Part shown: in pieces, positions 23,354 to 35,200 of the stretch
Layout of the letters: the number at the start of each line of letters is the position of its first letter
How positions within the stretch are numbered: the first letter of the stretch is position 1
From: Lampris incognitus
Taxonomy: Eukaryota > Chordata > Actinopteri > Lampriformes > Lampridae
Assembly (NCBI RefSeq): GCF_029633865.1
Contig: NC_079230.1
Location: 26,887,163 to 26,951,162 of the forward strand
Direction of reading: 5' to 3'
Length of the DNA: 64,000 bases
Notes under the pieces: generated by a model
Databases searched by the model: none
Seen by the model: the letters and a program-made list of their open reading frames with translations, nothing else
What the model was told of the DNA's origin: nothing
Translations under genes and position numbers: made by a program

Positions 23354-25857
23354 GTGAGCGGACACACGTGTTGGCGATTTGGGAGGCGAACGCGGTGACC
23401 CGCGCGCGCATGGCCCTTACGTCACGCCTCGGCTTTACGGGGAAGGGTGTCATCGCTGCCGTGCGTCCTTCCGCAGAGGAGGGTGTCTCGTTAAAACGCG
23501 CACGTTTGCTCGAGATGTATGGATCTATATGTGGCCGAGGTCGCACGGGCACATTGCGGTGATGCGGCCGCTGCCACCGAGGCGTGCAGGCCGCCGTCGC
23601 CGCAGGGGTGAAGTTGATCCGTGTACTCTGTGTTTTGTCCCCAGGAGCTGGCCGAGTATGAGAAAGTCCTGGACCAGGTAAAGATCACACAACGAGGTAC
23701 GGTGATGATACACCTATCGTCATTTTGTGTACACCGAGTCTAGTGTTTCTGCACGGACCCTTTATTTAAACAAACTGGTCCTGTTTATAAGTTCCGAAAC
23801 TCCGAGGGAGACTCTCGTTAGAGTGAGAAATTAAACATGTTGGCGTCTTCTCAGCCAGGCGACCGTCGCCATATCTGTTTGCATGACAATGCAGCATGTC
23901 GAGCAGTTAGAAACTGAAACCTTGCGTGTGTGTGTGTGTATTATGCGTCTATCAGGAGTGGTACTGGAAATGGGCCTGCACAAACTGGCATCCCTCAGTC
24001 ACTACTAGCCTACAGAGACACGTTATACTGTTTATATATATTATACTATTAAGCTATATAATATACTGTGATGGACTGGCGGCCTGTCCAGGGTGTCTCC
24101 CCGCCTGCTGCCCAGTGGCTGCTGGGATAGGCTCCAGCATCACGTGACCCCAACAGAGATAAGCGGCTTGGATAATGGATGGATATATTACATGTAATGT
24201 AATATAATATATAATATAATAATATATATTATATATACGGGCGGCACGGTGGCACAGTGGTTAGTGTGGTCGCCTCACAGCAAGAAGGTCCTGGGTTCGA
24301 GCCCCGGGGTAGTCCAACCTTGGGGGGGTCATCCCGGGCCGTCCTCTGTGTGGAGTTTGCATGTTCTCCCCGTGTCTGCGTGGGTTTCCTCCGGGGGCTC
24401 CGGTTTCCTCCCACAGTCCAAAGACATGTAGGTCAGGTGAACCGGCCACACTAAATTGAACGTGTGTGTGTGTGTGTGCCCTGTGATGGCCTGGCGGCCT
24501 GTCCAGGGTGTCTCCCCGCCTGCCGCCCAATGACTGCTGGGATAGGCTCCAGGATCCCCACGACCCTGAGAGCAGGATAAGCTGTTCAGATAATGGATGG
24601 ATATTATACAGTATATTATATATACATGATACTGACAATCCCCCAGACTGTCTTTCAACACCAGTGCCAACAGTGTATACACGTTATAGGATACTACAGA
24701 CCGGTTACCCCAGTCTTTCTACTGCTCACAGGAATAAACAGTGTGACAGAAGCATCTTACACTGTTTCATCCTTCTGTCTCTCACTGGAATTACGCCGTT
24801 GTTACGAATCTTTTTTTAATCGCACAACTTCGTAACAATAATTGCGCATCAGTAAAACACAAATACTGCGTGCACCAATAGCATCAAAATGAAAGACGCC
24901 ACGGCACTAAATGCCACCTCTCTAAATAGACGCAGGAGACATGTCCAAGAGGAAATGTCAGATGACACCAGAGAGTCTGAGATATGTCAGTGAAAGAAAC
25001 TTTTGTAGCCTTCATTCCTCACGAGAGACTAGAGGCCAGATTGTGTTTATTTGTATGCACAGATGACATCAGTACCAGCAGTAAGTCATGCATGCATGCA
25101 TTTCATCCTATCGCCACTTAGTCTACATGTGGGTCTTGGGACACTGTCCTGTTCAAGCAGTCAACACACAGCAAATTGTACAACTACTGAGTTGTCACCT
25201 CACAGCAAGAAGGTCCTGGGTTCGAACTCCGGGGTAGTCCAACCTCGGGGGTCATCCCAGGTCGTCCTCTGTGTGGAGGTTTGCATGTTCTCCCCGTATC
25301 TTCGGTGGGTTTTCTCCAGGTGTCCCGGTTTCTTCCACCATCAAAAAGACATGCATGTTAGGGTTAAATCCTCCTGTCTGTGCCCCTGAGCAAGGCATGG
25401 CAAGATGAGCTGCAGATGGTCCCCGGATGCTGCAGATGCCCTGCAGAGCGTAATTTCCCCACAGGGATAAAAACAAAAAACAAAACACACAGGACATTTA
25501 CTCTAATGTCCGTTGGTACTGCTATTACCAACACTACCAACACTACCAGTCCTACTTCTAATCAGAATAATACACAGGAAATAATGACAACAGTAGCGCT
25601 ATATGTATGACACCTTTATAACACAACCATTTAAAAGCAACACACAAGTAACAAAAACAGTCCTGTGTGTGAGTGTGTGTCTGTGTGTGTTTTATGGGTG
25701 TTGGTGGATGTGAACTTTGGCAAATGACTAAAGTGTGTGTGTGTGTGTGTGTTTTATGGGTGATGGTGGATGTGAACTTTGGCAAATGACGAAAGTGTGT
25801 GTGTGTGTGTGTGTGTGTGTTTTATGGGTGATGTGAACTTTGGCAAATGACTAAAGT

Positions 25858-25888
<31 letters not shown>

Positions 25889-26201
25889 GAGGATATCGAG
25901 ATACGGGGTGGGTTAGAAAAGGGATTACGCTGCCTACCCTGTTTGTGACATACTGAAAATACGATATAGCAAGAAATTACAGCGAGGCGAGGCAAATTCA
26001 TTTGTGCAGCACATTTCGGCATCAAGGCAATTCAACGTGCTTTACATAAACTATAAAAGGCATTTTACTGCCAACATAAGGCAATAAAATGACATTTAGA
26101 AACAAATAAAGAGAGTAAAAGTTGCAGTGCAGTGTAAGATGAAAGGTGATGGCAACAACAGATGCTAGAGAAACAACATTAGTAGCATTGACATAGCTTT
26201 G

Positions 26202-26252
<51 letters not shown>

Positions 26253-29200
26253 ACCTACACACCGAGAGGAGAACTTTCCTTCCACAACTCTCACAGGCAC
26301 ACGGTGAACTGTATTCAACATAGTTTACTGTAAGACGCCTGCAGGAAACGTCGTGAGGTTGATGCTGACGTTGGGCCTCATCATTCATCAACATCCATAC
26401 AAATCCCTTCTTACATGGACGTCCGGGTAGCGTAGTGATCTATTCTGTTGCCTGCCAACACGAGGGTCGCCGGTTTGAATACCCGGATGTGGGTATTTGT
26501 CCTGGTCACCGCACTAGCACCTCCTCTGGTCGGTCGGGGCGCCTGTTCGGGGGGGGGGAATAGCGTGATCCTCCACGCGCTACGTCCCCCTGGCGAAACT
26601 CCTCACCGTCAGGTGAAAAGAAGCGGCTGGCGACTCCACATGTATCGGAGGAGGCATGTGGTAGTCTCCCCAGACCGGCAGAGGAGGTGGAGCAGCGATC
26701 GGGGCGGCTCGGAAGAAAATGGGGGAAATCCCCCCCCAAAAAAACCCCAAAACAAAATATTTTTGTTCTTTCACCCCCATGGAAAATTTTTAATCCTCAA
26801 TTTTGACTGACAGGCAGTAGCAAAGACTGACAGGTTATTTGTCGTTTCTTCCCCTTGACATCTGTCTACCTCTCGCGACACGCAACCGCCCGGACCTGCA
26901 ACGACACCCGTGTCAGCCAGCTGGTGTCTGAACTCTGGGGTCACCCAGATTCTACAGGGGTCTCTGAGACAAACCTCAGGGCTGTAAAATCCCACGGGCG
27001 TGTAAGAACCCATTTGTAGGAGAGGCCCGTTGTGACCATCCAAAGGCTTTGCAGGAGGCACGGTTGACTATTTTCTAGCCACCATCTGAAGGATTAGTCG
27101 TTGTTCTCGCATCCGCCCGTGTCAACACCCCCCTCCGTCGTCTCTCAGCACAGCACGCGCCACGAACCAGGCAGTTGGTCGTCTAAAACCGGACAACCGT
27201 GAGTTTAATCCACCCCATGTGGGGGTTTTTTTTTTCTTTTGTGTAAGATTTTTCTTTACTCTTTTGTCTCCTTTGTTCAGATTTGGAGCAGGACGGCTTC
27301 TCCAAGAACCCGTTTTTCCACGGGATCGTCGCCGAGGTCCCGGAGCAGCACCGGACCAAAGAAGGTGAGCGCAAACGAACCCTTGTCATGAAGCCCAGTG
27401 ACGTCATACCTATGTGTCTGCCCTCTTTACGAAAAAAGACCAGACATTTAGGTTTTAGTTGAGTGTTAGGGTTTGGGTTTTTTTCCCCATTTCAATAAGT
27501 GCAGTTCCAAAGGACATGAAGGGGACACCTACTTTTACTTCAGAATAGATGATGGCACAAAATCAAAACAAATGGTAGTTATCTCGCTCTTTTTTTCCCT
27601 TTTTTTTTAAAAAGGGGGTAGCTCAAGTCCTCAATACACATCAGTATTACTTTTTAAGATCTTCTCACAGTTGTGGTCTATTCCGTTGCCTACCAACACG
27701 GGGATCGCCTGTTCGAATCTCCGTGTCACGGAGCCGTGTCTGCGGGTGGGAAGCCGGATGTGGTTATGTGTCCTGGTCGCTGCACTAGCGCCTCCTCTGT
27801 TCGGAGGGGGAAGGGGGGGGAATAGCGTGATCCTCCCACGCGCTACGTCCCTCTGGTGAAACTCCTCGCTGTCAGGTGAAAAGAAGCAGCCGGCGACTCC
27901 ACATGTATCGGAGGAGGCATGTGGTAGTCTGCTCGGAAGAGTGGGGTAATTAGCCAAGTACAATTAGGAGAAAAAGGGGGGATCCACCCCCCCCCCAAAA
28001 AAATCCTTCCAGAATACATACATCTACAGTGCATCCGGAAAGTATTCACACCCCTTCACTTTCCCCACGTTTTGTTATGTTACAGCCTTATTCCAAAATG
28101 GATTAAATTCCCTTTTTTCCCCCTCATCAATCTACATACAATACCCCATAATGACAAAGCGAAAAAGGTTTTGTAGAAATTTTTGCAAATTTATTAAAAA
28201 TAAAAAACTGAAATATTGCATGTACATAAGTATTCACACCCTTTACTCAGTACTTGGTTGAGGCACCCTTGGCAGCGATTACAGCCTCAAGTCTTCTTGG
28301 GTACGAAGCTACAAGCTTGGCACACCTATATTTGGGGTATTTCTCCCATTCTTCTCTGCAGATCCTCTCGAGCTCTGTAAGGTTAGATGGGGAGCGTCGC
28401 TGCACAGCTATGTTCAGGTCTTTCCAGAGATGTTCAAGTCTGGGCTCTGGCTGGGCCACTCAAGGACATTCACAGACTTGTCCCGAAGCCACTCCTTCGT
28501 TGTCTTGGCTGTGTGCTAAGGGTCGTTGTCGTGTTGAAAGGTAAACCTTCGCCCCAGTCTGAGGTCCCGAGCGCTCTGGAGCAGGTTTACATCAAGGATC
28601 TCTCTGTACTTCGCTCCATTCATCTTTCCCTTGATCCTGACTAGTCTCCCAGTTCCTGCTGCTGAAGAACATCCCCACAGCATGATGCTGCCACCACCAT
28701 GCTTCACTGTAGGGATGGTATTAGCAAGGTGATGAGCGGCGCCTGGTTTTCTCCAGACGTGACGTTTGGCATTCAGGCCAAAGAGTTCAATCTTGGTCTC
28801 ATCACACCAGAGAGTCTTGTTTCTCATGGCCACTCTACCATAAAGGCCTGATTGGTGGAGTGCTGCAGAGATGGTTGTCCTTCTGGAAGGTTCTCCCAAC
28901 TCCACAGAGGAACACTGGAGCTCTGTCAGAGTTACCACCGGGTTCTTGGTCACCTGCCTGACCAAGGCCCTTCGCCCCCGATTGCTCAGTTTGGCTGGGC
29001 GGCCAGCTCTAAGAAGAGTCCTGGTGGATCCAAACTTCTTCCATTTATGAATGATGGAGACCACTGTGCTCTCCGGGACCTTCAAAGCTGTAGAAATGTT
29101 TTTGTACCCTTCCCCAGATCTGTGCCTCAATACAATCCTGTCTCGGAGGTCCACAGACAATTCCTTTGACTTCATGGCTTGGTTTCTGCTCTGACATGCA

Positions 29201-32200
29201 CTGTCAACAGTGGGACCTTATATAGACAGGTGTGTGCAATATTTCAGTTTTTTATTTTTAATAAATTTGCAAACATTTCTACAAAACCTTTTTCACTTTG
29301 TCATTATGGGGTATTGTGTGTAGATTGATGAGGAAAAAAAAGGAATTTAATCCATTTTGGAATAAGGCTGTAACATAACAAAACGTGGCGAAAGTGAAGG
29401 GGTGTGAATACTTTCCGGATGCACTGTATGTAACCCTACTGAAGGACCCTCACTCGCTTCCCCGTTCGTCAGCCCTGCCGGTCATGAGCCGGCTGACGCA
29501 GGTTGGGCACATTATTATCCTCTGCATTGTAAATGTGGTGATGATACAGTATTATTTAGTCACATGGTGCTGTGCCGGCTCCCCCTTCAACCCACGTCTT
29601 ATGTAACCGAGCTCTGTCTGTTTTCCATAGATGACGGTAATAAGAACATTAGCATTCGCACCGCCGCCGCTATCTTCCATGACTCAGCCCATTTTCCATA
29701 GACGGTGCAACACACCCGCCTCGTGTCTCCGACTTGACACACGAGACGTGTGCCTGTGTGTGTGTGGGGGTGTGTGTGTGTGTGTCTCCCCCCCTCCCCC
29801 GAATTTACGACCGTACAGGACTTTATTAGACGCCTGTGTATCGGATTTGGAGTCGCATCACTTTTGAATTTGACCGTTCTTCACCCGAGAATGAGGCAGA
29901 TTTTTCTGTTGCGGGGCATCAAACCAAACCAGATCGAATCAGAGACACAGAGGAGGAAGAGGCAGTGATACTTGAAACAGGAGCAGATGAGAGGCAGGAA
30001 GCAGGAGAAAGAGAAAGGAAAAACACGAGGAGACTCATGAATGCTAGTTGCACAACAGTGGTGGCAGGGTGTAAGTGGATTACAGAAGATATCAAAGCAC
30101 CGCAGTCTGATTATACGACTGAAGTGCAAGACAAGCAAGAGGCTAAATGGGCAACAAATAAAAAACAAAAACAAAACAACACACAACGTTGACGTGCAGC
30201 ATAAACATGGACGTTCGGTAAATAAACCCACCAAAGTGAAGCCGAGGCTGAAGGGGTGCACACAGCTAGGATGCACAGGTCAGTAGGTATCTGTGTGGAG
30301 TGGATCCATGTCATTTCTTATGAGAGAGAGCGAGATATGAGATAGAATGAGATGAGAGGTGAGAGAGAGATGAGAGGTGAGCAATGAGAGATATGAGAGG
30401 ATGAGAGACATGAGTTATGAGAGATGAGATATATGAGAGAGATGATATATATATATGAGAGAGAGAGTTACACTGGCCTTTTAATAATAACAAAACAAAA
30501 ATTAAGCTACTATAGAAGGACAATAACTGAGTAATATAAAATCTACAAATCAAAGCATCAGTGATAAAAAAAAGGTGTAGCTTACTGTGCCTACCATTTT
30601 CATGGTACGAAATAAATTAGACATCAACAAGCCGTTGAACATTTTTACAAAATAATTACCAGACTAATCACACACATCATATATCATGTAATTGGTTTGT
30701 AATGGCAGAATCACACCTCTGCTTTGGATGTTAAAAACATTATTTCTATTGTCATTTTTAAATTTCTTAAAAGTGAATGACACATTTCGAAATCCTCATC
30801 ACCACCATTCACAAGCCATCAGATGCAGGACCATCAGACACAAGCACAAGACAGCCCGATGCCAAGACCCACTACCAGCCGTCCCATCGCAGGCAAAATG
30901 GGAGAATGTGTCCGGCTTAATGTGATCAACTTACTTAGAAACCAGAATTGCGCTTTTTTTTTTTTTTTTGCTCTCCGGAAGCTTTTCCTAACTGCATGAA
31001 GTACCTGCAACGGGAGGGGCAACATACTTGATCCCATCCATCCGCCTCTCCTCCGAGATCGATGATGGTCGGTGTCTCCTTTGGTTCTTTTTCAAATATC
31101 CCAGGAGACGACAGGCAGGCCAGGTGTGGTGGACTGCTGGCTGGAAGGCCGGCAATGATGGAAGCAGCCCAATCAGTCAGCATGTAATTAGCCTCTCCCT
31201 CTGTGTGTGGGGGGGGGGGGGGCAGCTCTGAATCTGGAATCGTGCCATGAGATCAAGCCCTTGCTGAAAAGGAAGCCAAAGACTTTAACAATGAAAAAAA
31301 CAGCCGACCTTGGCTGCTGGTTTCCGGTTTATTTACGAGTATTAGATTTATTTATTTTCTTTATACTTATTTTTTTTTTAAAAAGACAGTATTAGATTTA
31401 AAGAGTGACTGCACAAACTACGTGTTTAGTTTGTTGGGTTTCAACAAACTAAACACAGACCCTCTACCTCGTGTCCACCTTGTACAGCCTCACACTTCTG
31501 TACACATACGTAAGATCTTGCATATGAGTTAATGTCAGGTGGTCATATTGTTTGAATGAAAATGGACATCTTCACGTGCAGATTCACTCGGAGGGGAAAA
31601 AGGTCGTGAAGACCAGAGTGCAATAGTATAAAATTCAGTCTCTTAATGTTATTTTGTCAACCAAGAACTTTGGTTATTATCGTATTTAGAAATATCACTA
31701 TGATGCTTCTCTAAGAAGTATTGTATGCCCAGTGGTTAGCACTGCTGCCTCACAGCAAGGAGGTCCTGGGTTTGAACCCCAGGCCATCCCAGGGGCCTCG
31801 TTCATCGATCGTTCGTGGGTACAAATTTGTTCCTATCCAGCGATACTCAAAGTATGGTCCGCGGCGCCCCCAAGTGGTCCGCGGGAGGATTGCAAAAAAA
31901 AATCGTGTTTCTCAAATCACCTTCATCTGCGTTCCAATGCAAAGTTACGAGTACAGCTGTTTTCTAAATGTTTTCTAAATTAAAAGTGAATCAAAATGTA
32001 GCCTAAATAAGCCGAAGAATTTTGTTCAATTTGTCTAATGCAAACCTGCGTTTTGAGCCATGTCTCTTCAGTTAGCCTGTTACCTAGGTTACCTAGTTAG
32101 CTTCCGTTCCAGTAACAGGATTTTCATATCAAAGACCTCCTGACTATTGTGAAAATTAAGTAGAATCTAACAAAGAGTGAAGTGAACCGTTCAAAATACA

Positions 32201-35200
32201 AACATCATGGATCGGTGGCTGAGGAGAAAATCCGGAGAAACGACGAACAATGTAAGCAACAAGGTGCAGAGACTTCCTTCTCACATTGAGCACATCAGTG
32301 TTAGCATGGAGTCCCATAGTGCCAACAGTTTGCAGCAGGAGCTAGCTAGCGCAACACTCTGAAAAAGCCACTGCAAAAGGGAAACGTAAATACAGTAGCG
32401 ATTACATTCAATTTGGATTTTTCTGGACTGGAGATGCTGAGGATCCAAAACCTCATTGTGTTTGTGTGCTATGACATATTAGCTAATGAAGCAATGAAAC
32501 CTGCCAAACTCAAGCGTCACTTCGAGTCAAAACACAAGGAATACACCTGGAAACCTGCGCAATGTTTTGAGAGAAAACGTGAAGAGCTTGAGCGACACAC
32601 GAGAAAGGAAGCCACGCAGGTTTTTATGCCGCAGGGGAAAACGCGAAAGCTACCGAAGCCTCATACAAGGTCTCCCTACTCATTGCGAAAGCTGGCAAAC
32701 CTCACTCAATCGGCGAGACCTTGGTTAAGCCAGCTGCAAAGGTTACGGCCAACATAATGCTAGGGGAGAAAGCGAGTGAGGAACTTTACAAAGTACCTCT
32801 GTCCAATGATACAGTCAAGCGGCGAATAACATCCATGGCTGCAAATGTCCAAGATCAGCTGGTGACGTCCGAGTCTTTTTTTTCTCTCTCCAACTGGACG
32901 AGTCCACGGACATCGGTAACGAGGCTATTCTCCTCTGCTTTGTGCGGTACATACATGCGGGTGCTGTTCACGATGATTTCCTTTTCTGTCAATCCCTACC
33001 AACCAACACCACAGGAGAGGCGATATTTGAGTCCCTAAATAACTTCATTGTGCAGAATAACACTGATTGGAAGAGGTGTGCTGGCGCGTGCACTGACGGT
33101 GCCATGGCGATGACAGCCAAACACAAGGGCCTGGTTACGCGTGTACGCGCTGTCGCTCCCTCTGCCGCATCGACGCACTGCTGTATCCACAGAGAGCAAT
33201 TGGCAGTAAAAAAAAGCCACCCTGTCTTAAACAGGCTTTGGACGAGGCCGTAGAAATTGTCAACTTAATTAAAAGCAAGGCACTGAACTCACGTCTTTTT
33301 AAAGTGCTGTGTGAAGAAATGGGGAGTGAGCACACGAGACTTCTTTTCCACACAGAAGTTGGCTGGCTATCGCGTGGTAAAGTTCTCACCCGCCTCTTTG
33401 AACTGCGCGATGAAGTCAAGCTGCTTTTGCATCAAACTGATGGAACTTTATGGCAGAATGCATGACTTTCAATGGCTGGCAAAACTAGCCTTTCTTGCTG
33501 ATGTGTTCAGCACGCTTAATAACCTGGATTTAGCACTGCAAGGAAAAGCGGTCACGGTTTTTACAGTGCAGGACAAAGTTAAAGCCACTCGCATCAAAAT
33601 GGATCTGTGGCGCGCGCGTCTTGATCGCCAGGAGTTTGACTGTTTCCCAACTCTAGCCGATTTTGGCCTCGAAGCTGAAGAGGTTCTGGATAGCAACACA
33701 CTTGCAGCCTTCGAGGACCATTTGCAAGGCATTCACACGCAATTGGGAAGATACTTTCCAGAACTGGATGTGGACCTTGAATGGATCAGAAATCCATTTG
33801 GAGACCGACCTCCCATTGAGCGCGTCAGTTCCAAACTATCAGCACGGAAGGTGGATAGTCTTGTGGACATTGCATCAGATGGAACACTGAGAAAGGCGTT
33901 CAGAGAAAAATGCTTGACAGACTTCTGGGTTCTCGTCCAACCTGAACATCCTGAGCTGGCTGAGTCTGCTTTGCAAGTGTTAATGCCGTTTTCAACCACC
34001 TACAACTGTGAAGTTGGGTTCTCCACACTGGTTGGCTTGAAAACCAAGCAGAGGAACAAGATCGATGTAGCCCCCTGTATGAGACTGAAACTCTCTAGTG
34101 TGGAGCCAGACATAGAGTCAGTGATGCAACAGCAAAAGCAACAGCATTCCTCCCATTAGTTGTTGACTGCTGCTACCTGTAAAGCTGTTATGCTTATTTG
34201 AAATGTGTAATTTCATAGCTTCACAAGAGCCAGTACAAAGATTTGATTCCTATTAAGACGAATTTTTGCTAAATTAACATTAATAGTTCACTCTTTTAAT
34301 GATGAATTCACATTGAGTTCACCCTGACAGTGGTATTTCAAATAAATTCCCATGTTTTATTCATCACATCACAACCAAAGGCAATAGCTCTGAACAAAAT
34401 TAATATGAAACAGTAATTACACATACATCTCACAAAAATCAAGGTAAAGGTATATGGTAGAAGCCTAGCCTAATTTTGCTAGTAGCCTATTTATTACATA
34501 TTTTGTATTGTAATATTCTGCAGACATAATTTGTAATATAAAACATAATATGCTATTGTAAGCCTAATATAGACTGTTTTAAAGGGGGGTTTTTTGGGCG
34601 GGGGAGGGGGGGTGTTGGCTGGCTGGTTAGGTGGTCCATGGAAATTTTTTTTATGATCACGTGGTCCTTGGTGTGAAAAAGTTTGAGAACCCCTGCTATA
34701 CACCCATGGAATTTTTTTAGCCCTGAGGTTTGTCTGAGAGGCAAGTGTAGACCCTGGTAACCCCTGAATTTAGACACCAGTTAGTTAACGCTGATGTCTC
34801 TGCAAGCCTGGGTGATTGCTCATTGCAAGAGGTCGACAACAGATGTTAGGGGGAAGGAATTACAAATAACCATCAGGCCTTGCCACTGGCTGTCAGACAG
34901 CTTGAGAGCTAAAAAAAAGCCATGGGTGTATAGGAACAAATTTGTGCTTATGAATGTTTGATGAATGAGGCCCCAGGTCCTTTCTGTGTGGAGTTTGCAT
35001 GTTCTCCCCGTGTCTGCGTGGGTTTCCTCCGGATGCTCCGGTTTCCTCCCACCATCAAAAAGACATGCATGTTAGGGTTGATACTCCTGTCTGTGCCCCT
35101 GAGCAAGGCAAAGGAAAGAAGAACTGGAGTTGGTCCTCGGGCACTGCAGCTGCCCACTGCTCCTATACAATAGGGTGGGTTAAATGCAGAAGACAAATTT